A stretch of DNA of 47,925 bases. It comes from Lentibacillus kapialis. GTDB lineage: Bacteria > Bacillota > Bacilli > Bacillales > Amphibacillaceae. The DNA lies in NCBI RefSeq assembly GCF_014646635.1, contig NZ_BMNQ01000021.1, positions 1 to 47,925 on the forward strand. The letters are read 5' to 3'. A program made the translations under genes and the position numbers. The notes beneath the pieces were generated by a model. The model was not told the origin of the DNA, did not search any database, and saw nothing but the letters and a program-made list of their open reading frames with translations. Below, in pieces: positions 26,215 through 35,558 of this stretch (position 1 is the first letter of the stretch; every line of letters begins with the position of its first letter).

Positions 26215-26689
26215 AATTTGAAAACTGGGCAAAAAGCGACTCGATCCGGAAATATACTTCACACACATTAGGGCGGGCTGGTGAGCCTCCCGTAGTATAC
26301 GTATATTTCCTCCACTATAGCGGAGCATTGTTCGTCTCTAGAATTGTAACTTAGTTATGCCCAAGATTTTTAGCCTCACGTTCCAAAGAAACAAATAACA
26401 GAAGGAAAGATCCGCCAAAACTGGATTATCCATACCTAACGGATCGTCATTCCGCTAAATGAACAGAAATCTCCCCATTTAGTGTTGTAATGAATCCTCA
26501 TTCCGCTATTCAGGTAAAAATAGGGCAAAACTAGGGCGGAAAGAGCAAATAGTGGAACGAGGATCCGCTAACATGTTTGAAAAGCTTTAATTGACGTCAA
26601 TAACGGAATGAGGATCCGCCAAAGTTGGATTTTCCGAACCAAGCAAATCCTCCCTTCCGCTAATCGGGGGAAACAGACGAAAATTTTGG
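26215..26689. repeat. Repeat-rich intergenic region (GGAATGAGGATCCGC family)
   Basis: No convincing gene is present. Variants of one 15-16 bp word recur in both orientations at about 26409-26422, 26441-26456, 26493-26507, 26554-26569, 26604-26620 and 26646-26661. Typical forms are GGAATGAGGATCCGCC and its inverse AATCCTCATTCCGCT. Stop codons interrupt every frame within short distance. Confidence 0.75.
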
Positions 26690-26743
26690 TTAGAAAAACT
26701 TCGGCATTCGTTATAAGACGAAGCGAATGCCGCGTCTTTCTAA
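26690..26743. repeat. Dispersed hairpin repeat, copy 4 (inverted)
   Basis: It runs from TTAGAAAAAC to GTCTTTCTAA with the stem CGGCATTCG / CGAATGCCG, in the opposite orientation to copies 1-3 and without their 30-bp tail. Confidence 0.8.
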
Positions 26744-26774
26744 TGTGTTGCTTTTAAATATAAATGCTTGCATG

Positions 26775-26806
26775 AAAAAAGTGCAGTACGTCTGTGGCAC
26801 TGCACT
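26775..26806 (-). terminator. Terminator of the semialdehyde dehydrogenase operon
   Basis: On the minus strand AGTGCAGT (26806-26799) pairs with ACTGCACT (26787-26780), followed by a run of T. It lies just after the stop of the leftward dehydrogenase gene. Confidence 0.88.
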
Positions 26807-26823
26807 TAGCCCATATCTCCCCA

Positions 26824-28290
26824 TCATACCCAGCGCGTTGTGATAACTTTCTTACGCGTGTAGAATTCAACACTGTCTTTTCCATTGGCATGCAAATCAC
26901 CATAGAAAGAATCCTTCCACCCGGAGAATGGGAAAAAGGCCATCGGTGCCGGAACACCAATATTGACACCCAGCATACCCGCATCTATGGTTTCCCTGAA
27001 TTGCCGAACGCTTCCACCATCCCGTGTGAATAGGCATGAACCATTGGCAAACGGCGATTGATTCGTGACATCAATGGCTTCATCAAGATCCTTTACACGA
27101 ACGATGGATAGTACAGGCGCGAAAATCTCGTCCTGCCATATTGTCATATCGGTTGTGACATGATCAAAAATGGTAGGCCCGACAAAATAGCCTTTTTCCT
27201 GGGCACTTCCGTCATCGCGTCCATCCCGGATCAGACTGGCGCCTTCACTTTCCCCTGTTTTGATATAATTCAGGGTACGGTCTTTATGCTGTTCACGAAT
27301 GACAGGACCCAGAAACACGCCTTCATCCAATCCATTGCCGATTGTCACGTCATTGGCCTTTTGCACGAGCTGATCAATAAATTCATCTGCCACAGATTCT
27401 TCTACAGCCACAACGGATGCCGCCATACACCGCTCGCCGGCAGACCCGAACGCAGCATTCAAAATTTGCGTGGAGGCATTATCCATATTGGCGTCATTCA
27501 AAACAATCGAATGGTTTTTCGCCCCGGCCAGTGCCTGTACCCGCTTGAGGTTGTCGGTAGCGCGTTTATAGACGTACTCGGCTACCGGCTGTGATCCTAC
27601 AAAGGAAATTCCCTTAACGTGTTTATGATCGAGTAAACCGTTCACCACATCATGGGCCCCGTGAACAATGTTGAACACACCATCAGGAAGCCCTGCTTCT
27701 TTCAGCAGTTCCCCCAAACGATTCGCTAACATAGGGGTACGTTCCGATGGTTTCAGAATAAACGTGTTGCCGGTTGCAATGGCCATTGGAAACATCCAGC
27801 ACGGAACCATCATCGGAAAATTAAATGGCGTGATACCACCGATAACACCGATCGGATAACGATACATGCCCGATTCCAGACCTGATGCAATCGAGTCAAG
27901 CTGATCTCCCATCATCAAATTCGGTGCACCTGCTGCAAACTCCACATTCTCAATCCCGCGCTGAACCTCACCTTTTGCCTCATTCAGATTTTTTCCATTT
28001 TCAATGGTAATCAACTCTGCCAGTTCATTCCAGTGTTCCACCAAAAGCTGTTGATACTTGAATAAGATACGGGCACGTTTAGGAACGGCGATCTCCTTCC
28101 AATCCTGAAACGCCTCTTGTGCGACTTTGACCGCATAATCCACATCTTCTTGTGAGGAGAGTGGAGCTTCTGCAACGACCTCACCCGTGGCAGGATTTAT
28201 TACGGATTCTGTTTTGTCACTTTCGGACTCTATCCATTTACCACCGATATAGTTTTTAAGTGTCTCTATTTTTGTTTGCGATTTTGCCAT
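26824..28290 (-). CDS. mmsA: CoA-acylating (methyl)malonate-semialdehyde dehydrogenase
   Basis: It oxidises malonate semialdehyde or methylmalonate semialdehyde with NAD and CoA to acetyl-CoA or propionyl-CoA plus CO2. It has 488 residues from ATG 28290, with TTGGAGG upstream. The aldehyde dehydrogenase fold is recognised by [45 protein letters not shown] and catalytic Cys288 in [11 protein letters not shown], all typical of MmsA/IolA. With the aminotransferase and alanine dehydrogenase upstream, it would finish beta-alanine breakdown. No inositol genes are nearby, so a role in the iol pathway is less likely. Confidence 0.93.
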   Translation of the reverse strand: MAKSQTKIETLKNYIGGKWIESESDKTESVINPATGEVVAEAPLSSQEDVDYAVKVAQEAFQDWKEIAVPKRARILFKYQQLLVEHWNELAELITIENGKNLNEAKGEVQRGIENVEFAAGAPNLMMGDQLDSIASGLESGMYRYPIGVIGGITPFNFPMMVPCWMFPMAIATGNTFILKPSERTPMLANRLGELLKEAGLPDGVFNIVHGAHDVVNGLLDHKHVKGISFVGSQPVAEYVYKRATDNLKRVQALAGAKNHSIVLNDANMDNASTQILNAAFGSAGERCMAASVVAVEESVADEFIDQLVQKANDVTIGNGLDEGVFLGPVIREQHKDRTLNYIKTGESEGASLIRDGRDDGSAQEKGYFVGPTIFDHVTTDMTIWQDEIFAPVLSIVRVKDLDEAIDVTNQSPFANGSCLFTRDGGSVRQFRETIDAGMLGVNIGVPAPMAFFPFSGWKDSFYGDLHANGKDSVEFYTRKKVITTRWV

Positions 28291-28315
28291 AATAAAACCT
28301 CCAAATATTTCTTTA

Positions 28316-29452
28316 TTAATGAGTTGCAAATTCAATATCTTTCAACAGGAGACTTGGGTCTTCATATGTCATCCCATGTGCATCAGCCACTGCTTTATAA
28401 GTTACAACCCCCTTCATTGTGTTAATTCCTTTTAAGATTGATTCATTTTCTAAACTTGATTCAACATAACCTTTATTTGCGATTTTTAGAGCATATGGCA
28501 ATGTTACGTTTGTTAAACCTAACGATGCTGTTCTCGGCACTGCACCCGGCATATTAGCCACTGCATAATGAACGACCCCGTGTTTTATAAAGGTAGAATT
28601 ATCATGAGTCGTAATTTTATCGCTTGTTTCAAAAATTCCCCCTTGATCAATTGCAACATCAACTACAACTGAGTTATTTTTCATTCGCTTAACTGCCGCT
28701 TCCGGCACTAGCTTCGGCGCCTTTGTACCAGGAATTAGGACAGCACCAATAACGAGATCAGATTTTTCGACTGATTCTGCAATATTTAATGGGTTTGACA
28801 TAAGCGTATTCACTTTATCACCAAACAAATTGTCCAATTCACGTAGCCTGTTAAAGTTAAGGTCAATGATTGTCACATCTGCTCCTAATCCGATTGCAAT
28901 TTTTGCTGCGTTTTCTCCAACGACTCCTCCCCCAATTATTGTTACTTTTCCACGATTCACACCGGGAATACCGCTTAATAGAATACCTTTACCGCCCCTG
29001 GGCTTTTCTAAAAGCTGGGCACCAATTTGAGCTGCTATTCGGCCTGCTACCTGACTCATGGGTGTAAGAAGCGGAAGTGACCCATCTTTTCCCTGAATTG
29101 TTTCATATGCAATACTCGTAACTTTTGATTCTGTTAATGCCTTTGCCAGATCAGGTTCTGCAGCCAAGTGTAAATACGTAAATAAAATAAGACCTTCATA
29201 AAAATACGAATATTCCTCTGGAAGTGGTTCTTTCACTTTCATTACCATGTCCTGAGACCAGGCTTCTTTGGGACTCTGTACAATGGATGCACCCGCACGT
29301 TTATATTCCTCATCTGAAAACCCCGAGCCACTTCCCGCCTGGCTTTCAATAACTACCTTATGCCCTGCTTGGATGAGGGCATCAACTCCCGGAGGTGAAA
29401 CAGCCACCCTATTCTCACTATTTTTTATTTCCCGTGGTATTCCAACTCTCAT
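28316..29452 (-). CDS. ald: Alanine dehydrogenase
   Basis: It converts L-alanine and NAD to pyruvate, ammonia and NADH. It has 378 residues, the usual length. Substrate-binding Arg15 (SENRVAVSP), Lys74 (MKVKEP) and His95 (YLHLAAEP), the Rossmann segment [16 protein letters not shown] with its downstream acidic residue (VTIIDLN), and [11 protein letters not shown] are all in place. It starts after GGAGGGG and ends 25 bases before the dehydrogenase gene. In this operon it would recycle the alanine formed when the aminotransferase uses pyruvate as amino acceptor. Confidence 0.95.
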   Translation of the reverse strand: MRVGIPREIKNSENRVAVSPPGVDALIQAGHKVVIESQAGSGSGFSDEEYKRAGASIVQSPKEAWSQDMVMKVKEPLPEEYSYFYEGLILFTYLHLAAEPDLAKALTESKVTSIAYETIQGKDGSLPLLTPMSQVAGRIAAQIGAQLLEKPRGGKGILLSGIPGVNRGKVTIIGGGVVGENAAKIAIGLGADVTIIDLNFNRLRELDNLFGDKVNTLMSNPLNIAESVEKSDLVIGAVLIPGTKAPKLVPEAAVKRMKNNSVVVDVAIDQGGIFETSDKITTHDNSTFIKHGVVHYAVANMPGAVPRTASLGLTNVTLPYALKIANKGYVESSLENESILKGINTMKGVVTYKAVADAHGMTYEDPSLLLKDIEFATH

Positions 29453-29510
29453 TCTTTTTACCCCTCCACTACTAAACTAATAAAAATGTTTCAACGTTAC
29501 TTCCCTTTTA

Positions 29511-30869
29511 TTATTCATTATTCTTAAATACTTTTTTAATAACAGACACGATAAAATCCAAGTCATCATCTGAAGAGGAAAGCGGCGGACAAAGGGCTAA
29601 TATATTATTATAGCCGGCTACCGTATCGCCATTCCTTCCGATAATTAAACCATTAGCTTTACATTCACCTATTATTTTGCCTACTCTCTGGTCAGTCGCC
29701 GGTGTTTTCGTTTCTTTATCTTCTACCATTTCAATTCCCATCACAAAGCCCTGATTCCGTACATCTCCTACATATGGATGACTTTCCAATTCTTTAAGTT
29801 CGCCCCTCAGTTTATCACCTAAAACAGCAGCCCGGTTTGTTAAGTTTTCCTGTTCCATGATTTCAATATTTTTTAACGCAACGGCACATGATGCCGGGTT
29901 TCCCCCAAATGTATTCACATGACGGAAATGACTATTTTCTTCCGTATTATTAAAAACATCATAGATATCCTTGCGAACGGCCGTAACGGATAAAGGCAAA
30001 TAGGCACTTGTCAGACCTTTTGCCATTGTGACAATATCGGGCTTCACATCATAGTGCATATGACCGAATGTTTTGCCGGTTCTTCCAAAGCCACAAATCA
30101 CTTCATCCATAATCAATAGTACACCATGGCGATTACAAATTTCCTGAACCTTTTCCACATACACCGGATCTGGTATTAATACACCTCCACCCGTAATGAC
30201 TGGTTCCATAATAAGACCCGCTATTGTTTCTTTCTGTTCCCAAATAATTTTCTCTTCAATTTCCCGGGCTCTTTGCAGGTTGTATTCTTTAACAGACATG
30301 CTTTCAGGTTTTCTGTAGTTATCCGGTGGTGCGACATGCAAAAAACCTGAAGTTAGTGGCTCGTATTTAAATTTACGGAGTGGTTGGCCTGTAGCGGCTA
30401 ATGCACCCAGGGAACCGCCATGATAGGCCCGGTACCGGGATATGAATTTATACCGGGACGATTCACCATTTTGCTGATGATATTGCCGGGCTATTTTAAA
30501 GGCGACTTCATTCGCATCCGAACCGCTATTGGAATAAAAAATCATATACTCATCATTCAACATATCATTCAATTTTTCAGCTAGTTTAATAGCTGGCAAA
30601 TGACTTTGTGACATTGACGAATAAGACATCTCTTTTAATTGATCATATGCTGCTTGTGCCATTTCTTCACGTCCATAACCAACATTCACACACCACAACC
30701 CTGACATGCCATCAAGATAACTATTCCCATTATGGTCTGTAATCCATGAGCCCTTAGCTTCTGTTGCAATCATAGGCTCTCTCTTAGCGTCGTCCTTAGA
30801 CATGTGATGCCATATATTTCGCTGATCCTTTTCCACAAGTGTCTGTGGTGTTTCGTTTACCGTTTTCAT
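29511..30869 (-). CDS. Class III omega-aminotransferase, probable beta-alanine:pyruvate aminotransferase
   Basis: It is a PLP enzyme of 452 residues that moves the terminal amino group of an omega-amino acid to pyruvate. Visible are SNSGSDANEVAFKIARQYH (phosphate-binding turn), YHGGSLGALAATGQ, Asp255 in IMDEVICGFGRTGKTF and the PLP lysine Lys284 in MAKGLTSAYLPLS. The alanine and semialdehyde dehydrogenases downstream and the pyrimidine genes of the same window point to beta-alanine as donor; GABA or taurine could also fit the family. The gene has AAAGGAG before ATG and is divergent from the PucR regulator. Confidence 0.9.
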   Translation of the reverse strand: MKTVNETPQTLVEKDQRNIWHHMSKDDAKREPMIATEAKGSWITDHNGNSYLDGMSGLWCVNVGYGREEMAQAAYDQLKEMSYSSMSQSHLPAIKLAEKLNDMLNDEYMIFYSNSGSDANEVAFKIARQYHQQNGESSRYKFISRYRAYHGGSLGALAATGQPLRKFKYEPLTSGFLHVAPPDNYRKPESMSVKEYNLQRAREIEEKIIWEQKETIAGLIMEPVITGGGVLIPDPVYVEKVQEICNRHGVLLIMDEVICGFGRTGKTFGHMHYDVKPDIVTMAKGLTSAYLPLSVTAVRKDIYDVFNNTEENSHFRHVNTFGGNPASCAVALKNIEIMEQENLTNRAAVLGDKLRGELKELESHPYVGDVRNQGFVMGIEMVEDKETKTPATDQRVGKIIGECKANGLIIGRNGDTVAGYNNILALCPPLSSSDDDLDFIVSVIKKVFKNNE

Positions 30870-30905
30870 TTTAAAACTCCTTTCCGGAATAATTTGTAGA
30901 CGGCT

Positions 30906-30934
30906 GACAGTGGCTTAACATTTTACAAACTGTC
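30906..30934. promoter_or_regulatory. Inverted repeat in the aminotransferase/pucR divergent region
   Basis: GACAGT (30906-30911) and ACTGTC (30929-30934) form a perfect dyad with a 17-base spacer, just upstream of the leftward aminotransferase gene. It is a candidate operator for the divergent PucR protein. Confidence 0.4.
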
Positions 30935-30994
30935 CAAGTATCAACGTTAATGACTCAATCATTCGAAATCACTCCTTAGCAGATGTTCAAACAA

Positions 30995-31023
30995 TTGACA
31001 GCGATTACATTTCCTTTCATAAT
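30995..31023 (+). promoter_or_regulatory. Sigma-A promoter of the PucR gene
   Basis: TTGACA (30995-31000), a 17-bp spacer and CATAAT (31018-31023) place the start near 31030, about 80 bases before the ATG. Confidence 0.7.
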
Positions 31024-31109
31024 TAGAATTATACTTATTCTTCTCAAAATTTTCATTTTACAATATGTTAAATTAATCTCATTTCATTTTAACAGTTTGG
31101 AGGCATGGA

Positions 31110-32711
31110 ATGATGAGCAGCTTTCACTTAACAATCAATAGTGCTCTCAACAATGAGTTATTTAAAAGTGCTCGTGTTTTAGCAGGGAAAAAAGGGTTAA
31201 AAAAACAGATTAAATGGACGCATATTATTGAAACGAAAGACTTTGATTCTTTGCTCAATGGAGGTGAACTGATTCTGACTACAGGGAATGGACTCGATCT
31301 CGACTCCTCATTAGATACTTATGAAAGGTTAATCAGCAAAAATGTCGCTGGCATCTGTATTGAAATCGGACCTTATTTTACTATGCTCCCAGAAAAGATT
31401 AAGCAACTTGCAGATGAGCATAATTTTCCTATCATTGTTTTTGAAGAAGTTGTTAAATTTGTTGAGATTACACAACAATTACATACCCATATTATTAACC
31501 AGCATCATCAGATGCTATATGAGATTAGTGACTTAACCAAAGAGTTCACGGAACTGTCCCTCTCACCAAATGGCACACTAAAAATCTTGCAAAAATTACA
31601 TGATCAATTTCAATCGTACGCATTGTTTGTCACTGACGAAGCCAAAACGTATTATTATCCTCCTGAAGGAAAAGGATTTAATAAATTACTCGCTTCATAT
31701 GTGCAAAATCATCATACCGAAAAACTTTTCGAAAAAATTATTACGGTTGACAATAAAAAGTTTGCACTGACTCCTGTTAATGTTGTAGGTCAGATTTGGG
31801 GATATTTATGTCTTCACGTAACCGAGGATTCTCCAAACGAATTTTTATTTACTGTATTGGACAGGGCAGCCATATCAATTGCCCAAATTTTATTAAGAAA
31901 CAGAACCATTGAAGAACGAAAATTAAATGTGGAAGATGATTTAGTGCAAAATCTATTGCTCGGAAAACCATATAATCCTGATGAACTCAAAATAATAATG
32001 CCGTCCTCAAAGAAACATTTACACTTCAGAGTATTTATCTGTCAGATGGATACTGCATCTTCAGCCAGCAATGATGAGTGGGATGAAATAAAAGTGCAGC
32101 AGTCGATGTCAATCCGATCATTATTTGAACGGTATGGTTTTTATCCAGCGGTTTCCGTAAAAAAAACTGAAATCGCCGTCATTAGTTTTTTTGATGCCGA
32201 TAAGCATGACAAGTTTGCTGCCAACCAATTCAATGCATTAATCTCGGAATGCCCAAAGACGCTTAACTTTCATCCTAAAAACATAGGCGTCAGCGGCAGC
32301 CATCAAGGCACTTCATTCATGCGAGCCTATAAAGAAGCCAATGAAGTCTTTCGCCTGAACAAATATCATGAGTCAGACATTGCTCTATACGAAAACATCG
32401 GAATATACCGGCTACTTTTCAGGCTGCAGGACAATCAATTAATCGAATCGTATATTGTCGATTATATTGGCCCATTGCTTAAACATGATACGGAAATGAA
32501 CGCAGAACTACTAAGTACACTTGAAACGTATTTGAAATTTAGTGAATCAAAAAAAGAAACAGCGGAGCGTTTGTTCATTGTACGTCAGACGCTCTATCAC
32601 CGCCTAAAAAAAATAGAAGAACTCCTGGGAGACGATTACTTGGAACCAACTAACCGCCTGGCGATTGAAACAGCGATCAAAGCCTATCATTTAATAGAAA
32701 ATACCAGATAA
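31110..32711 (+). CDS. PucR family transcriptional regulator
   Basis: It is a DNA-binding regulator of 533 residues. The N-terminal PucR ligand-sensing domain (about 10-130) contains WTHIIETKDFDSLLNGGELILTTG. The C terminus carries the PucR-type HTH (about 470-530) with SESKKETAERLFIVRQTLYHRLKKIEELLG. GGAGG lies six bases before ATG, and a second ATG follows directly. It reads away from the aminotransferase gene, the usual arrangement for a regulator of a neighbouring catabolic operon. The probable inducer is beta-alanine or a related nitrogen compound (inference). Confidence 0.93.
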   Translation: MMSSFHLTINSALNNELFKSARVLAGKKGLKKQIKWTHIIETKDFDSLLNGGELILTTGNGLDLDSSLDTYERLISKNVAGICIEIGPYFTMLPEKIKQLADEHNFPIIVFEEVVKFVEITQQLHTHIINQHHQMLYEISDLTKEFTELSLSPNGTLKILQKLHDQFQSYALFVTDEAKTYYYPPEGKGFNKLLASYVQNHHTEKLFEKIITVDNKKFALTPVNVVGQIWGYLCLHVTEDSPNEFLFTVLDRAAISIAQILLRNRTIEERKLNVEDDLVQNLLLGKPYNPDELKIIMPSSKKHLHFRVFICQMDTASSASNDEWDEIKVQQSMSIRSLFERYGFYPAVSVKKTEIAVISFFDADKHDKFAANQFNALISECPKTLNFHPKNIGVSGSHQGTSFMRAYKEANEVFRLNKYHESDIALYENIGIYRLLFRLQDNQLIESYIVDYIGPLLKHDTEMNAELLSTLETYLKFSESKKETAERLFIVRQTLYHRLKKIEELLGDDYLEPTNRLAIETAIKAYHLIENTR

Positions 32712-32734
32712 GACATTTTGTTATGAATTACTTT

Positions 32735-32782
32735 GAATAACCAAACGTCAAACTTCAGTAGTTTAATGGCATTTGGTTATTC
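32735..32782 (+). terminator. Hairpin after the PucR gene
   Basis: GAATAACCAAA (32735-32745) pairs perfectly with TTTGGTTATTC (32772-32782). The loop itself contains AAACT/AGTTT. It lies 24 bases after the stop codon, with only a weak T-run, and may serve the convergent leftward gene as well. Confidence 0.55.
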
Positions 32783-32825
32783 TCAGCATTATTTCTGACT
32801 TCACTGCAGCCATTCCCATTTGTAT

Positions 32826-33311
32826 TCAGAGTGGATGGTACTGACCTGTCACACTATCCACAATAAAATCCTGTCCGCTCTTTTTACTATTGTAAACAAC
32901 CCAGTAGGGCCTATAAAATAAATGTTGTTTTTCAACCTTTACATGAGATACAGAAAGCATCCGCATTTTTAATGACAGGGACCGATAGATAAAGCTTTTG
33001 GAAATGGTCAAGCAATCTTCAAGTGCCTGATACTCACGCATTCGCTGGCCTTCCAATATTTCAGAAGCTTCCCACTTTGGATTAGAATCCACTAATGAAC
33101 CATTTCCATTGATGGCATCTACTGCACAACCGACTTTTTCATCCATAGGCAAGAAAAGTCGTTTAGCTTTCACATTATAAATGAAATAGTAATAAGGATA
33201 ATAGATTATTCGATCAGCCGAAAACGTTGCATTAGGCTGTAATTTCATAAAGCTTCTCTCTATTTCCTTCTTTTCAAATTTTATAGATTGTGTTAATACT
33301 TGTTCTTTCAT
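32826..33311 (-). CDS. Hypothetical protein with an internally repeated aromatic motif
   Basis: I do not recognise a family. It has 161 residues, is basic, and has no signal peptide or membrane helix; AGAGGGGTGA precedes the ATG. Two copies of the pattern aromatic-Y-x-PY, then YN-x-K, then VD-[AS]-x-x-G are visible: IIYYPYYYFIYNVKAK with CAVDAINGNG near residues 35-70, and LFYRPYWVVYNSKKS with FIVDSVTGQY at about 130-159. The halves may be diverged duplicates. It follows the SSS symporter gene on the same strand (80-base gap), so it may belong to that transport unit. Confidence 0.75.
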   Translation of the reverse strand: MKEQVLTQSIKFEKKEIERSFMKLQPNATFSADRIIYYPYYYFIYNVKAKRLFLPMDEKVGCAVDAINGNGSLVDSNPKWEASEILEGQRMREYQALEDCLTISKSFIYRSLSLKMRMLSVSHVKVEKQHLFYRPYWVVYNSKKSGQDFIVDSVTGQYHPL

Positions 33312-33391
33312 GACGTCACCCCTCTAAATTCAGTCTGACTCTAGGATGTCGTTCAGGATATCTGGGTGCTTCGTCGAACGTTGTTTTCTGT

Positions 33392-34987
33392 TTATGTTTC
33401 TTTAATGCTCCAATTCACAATAGCTGACTCCTGGATGTCTTTATTCGTTTCAAGAAAACAGGAAATGTTCCGTGCTTCAGGTGCTAAATCATCGAAAATT
33501 CCTTTTTCCAGTTTTTTTGGGACTCTTTTATTCTCTTTAGCTAAGTCAAATGCATTTAAAATTGGGTCTGATGGTGGTGTTCCAAATTTATTTCCAATTA
33601 GCATGGCAATCAAAGAAACTAGCACTCCAGCCAGGAACGGGTGAATTTCTGTCGCATTTTGGAAGGCGAACAATTCCCACACAATGTTGGTTACTGAACC
33701 TCCAACCATGCCACACAACACACCGATTTTATTCGCCTTTTTTGAATAAACCGAAGCAATGTAAGGCACCATGAAAGTGTTCCCCAATACACCAAAGGCA
33801 AATATGACAAGCGCAAATACGGTTGGCGGTTCGTATACAGCCACAATAATGCCAACGATGCCCCCAACTAAAATACATAACCTCGACACTAGCAACTGTT
33901 GTTTATGGCTGGCCTTCTTATTGATAAACCGGCTATAAACATCACGTGAAAGTGTTGTCCCTGCTTGCATCAATAAAGCATCACATGTAGACATAATGGC
34001 TGCCATAATGGCTGAGAGCAGAATCGCCGCTATTATCCCCGGAAATACCATATAAATCATTTCCGGAATAACCATTTCAGGGTCTGAAACGCTAGGCATA
34101 ATGATAATAGCAGACATTCCTAATATATAAGGGGTGAATGTAAATAATTGATTAAAACCTGCTGACCAAAGAACGGCGTTTTTTGTGGTTTCACCACCTT
34201 CCATAGACATATGTTTAACGGAAACGTGCGGCAGGCCCATATACCCAATAGCATAAATGAGAACCGCACCCAAGATGACACCCCACTGTCCATAATAGAC
34301 TAAATCCTTACCCCAAATGCTGAGGTATGTAGGATCAATCTCTGCAAGCTGTGCATTCAATCCTGATAGCCCACCTACTTGAGGCCATACCATAACACCG
34401 ATAATACTTACACCTATCAACATAATAATCCCTTGCACAAAACCACTGAAAGCAACAGCCAGGAATCCCCCGAGCACAGTATAAGCAACGATAACACCTA
34501 TACCTATAACTAAAGCCATTTCATATGAAAAACCCGACATCGCTTCCAATGCTTTTCCAGCAGCAATAAACTGTGCAAATGCATATGCAAATAGAAATAT
34601 AATCCCTACAACTGCGCCATACACACGTACAGCTGTACTTTCAAATCTCTTTTCCAAATATTCCACTGGTGAGAGTGCTCCTAACAGCTGTGACATTCTT
34701 CTCATTCTTTTTCCCAAAACTGACAAGTTCACAATCGATCCACCAGCATCACCTATTGCATACCACAGTGCGTGCCAGCCCTCTTGGAATGCCTGGGCCG
34801 GACCACCCATGAACATGAAACCGCTCATAGAAGAACTTTGCATACTGATGGCTGTAACAGGCGCACCGATTTTTCGATTGCCCAGTAAATAGTGGTCTGC
34901 TGATGCTGAAGCTCTTCTGGTAAAGTATAATCCTATTCCCAGCATTGCTAGCAAATAAATAAAAAAAACGATAATGTCTAAGTTCAT
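33392..34987 (-). CDS. Sodium:solute symporter (PutP/PanF-like SSS)
   Basis: It is a sodium-coupled uptake protein of 531 residues with about 13 membrane helices. SSS marks are HYLLGNRKIGAPVTAISMQSS and GGPAQAFQEGWHALWYAIGD near the N terminus, and IMAAIMSTCDALLMQAGTTLSRD in TM8 with the loop after it. It lies 33 bases after a 41-residue membrane protein gene, and a cre box precedes the pair. The location inside a pyrimidine/beta-alanine island suggests an amino acid or pantothenate-like substrate, but the sequence does not prove it. Confidence 0.9.
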   Translation of the reverse strand: MNLDIIVFFIYLLAMLGIGLYFTRRASASADHYLLGNRKIGAPVTAISMQSSSMSGFMFMGGPAQAFQEGWHALWYAIGDAGGSIVNLSVLGKRMRRMSQLLGALSPVEYLEKRFESTAVRVYGAVVGIIFLFAYAFAQFIAAGKALEAMSGFSYEMALVIGIGVIVAYTVLGGFLAVAFSGFVQGIIMLIGVSIIGVMVWPQVGGLSGLNAQLAEIDPTYLSIWGKDLVYYGQWGVILGAVLIYAIGYMGLPHVSVKHMSMEGGETTKNAVLWSAGFNQLFTFTPYILGMSAIIIMPSVSDPEMVIPEMIYMVFPGIIAAILLSAIMAAIMSTCDALLMQAGTTLSRDVYSRFINKKASHKQQLLVSRLCILVGGIVGIIVAVYEPPTVFALVIFAFGVLGNTFMVPYIASVYSKKANKIGVLCGMVGGSVTNIVWELFAFQNATEIHPFLAGVLVSLIAMLIGNKFGTPPSDPILNAFDLAKENKRVPKKLEKGIFDDLAPEARNISCFLETNKDIQESAIVNWSIKET

Positions 34988-35020
34988 TGACGATTTCTTC
35001 CTTTCCAGTGATTTGTTGTG

Positions 35021-35146
35021 TTATTCGTCTGCATCTCCGATTTTTTCATCCCGTCGCATTTTGAAATACATAACGAGAGCCAAGGTGACCCAAATGACTG
35101 GCCAAGGTAACATTAATAGTGCGGTCTCCCAAGGTAAATTAAACAT
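35021..35146 (-). CDS. 41-residue symporter-associated membrane protein
   Basis: A short gene with AAGGAGG seven bases before ATG encodes one membrane helix (ALLMLPWPVIWVTLALVMYF) and a charged tail (KMRRDEKIGDADE). It ends 33 bases before the SSS gene and reads in the same direction. It parallels the 44-residue protein at 16882-17016 and the 71-residue one at 38471-38686, all directly upstream of SSS symporters. Confidence 0.75.
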   Translation of the reverse strand: MFNLPWETALLMLPWPVIWVTLALVMYFKMRRDEKIGDADE

Positions 35147-35247
35147 TGTTCGCCTCCTTAATAGATAATTAAAATAGCAATCACAAATTCTAAATAAAAG
35201 ACACATAAACTAACTGGTAAGCTCCCATGCATTCTCATGACAGTTAT

Positions 35248-35261
35248 TTTAAACGCTTACA
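35248..35261 (-). promoter_or_regulatory. cre box upstream of the second SSS unit
   Basis: On the minus strand TGTAAGCGTTTAAA matches the cre consensus at 13 of 14 positions, about 100 bases before the 41-residue protein gene. It suggests carbon catabolite repression of this transporter. Confidence 0.6.
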
Positions 35262-35406
35262 TCCACTTGTTTATATTTTTAAATAATTCAGTTGATTGTA
35301 GCTTTCAAATATATAGCTACGCACATTCTATTCAGTTAATGACTTGAACATATTAGACATAATGTTAAATTTATATGGGTATATTAAAACAATATGTAAA
35401 AATGAT

Positions 35407-35498
35407 TACAGAGAGTATCATATCAACTAACTTTCCAGGTTCAATACTCCCTTTTTGTTCTTCAAACGAGCATATGCACCGTTGGTGGTATACATTGC
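35407..35498 (-). pseudogene. Frameshifted remnant of an amidohydrolase (YtcJ-like)
   Basis: Two adjacent frames encode consecutive pieces of the C-terminal amidohydrolase signature: AMYTTNGAYA (35498-35469), then after a one-base shift SFEEQKGSIEPGKLVDMILS (35469 onward). In intact family members these read through as YTxNGAYASFEE...KGSIEPGKLADM. No upstream part of the enzyme survives; the intact M20 gene ends just beyond, at 35559. It is a decayed scar about 30 codons long, the only gene trace in the 410-base gap 35147-35558. Confidence 0.75.
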
Positions 35499-35558
35499 TG
35501 TGTGTATTCTTCGTATTGGCGAGAAATCCGTTTCCACTACAACATTCTATGCGCAATA

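Noticed and set aside
26824-28290. Assigning the dehydrogenase to inositol catabolism (iolA)
   Set aside because: No other iol gene is present; the beta-alanine genes explain it better.
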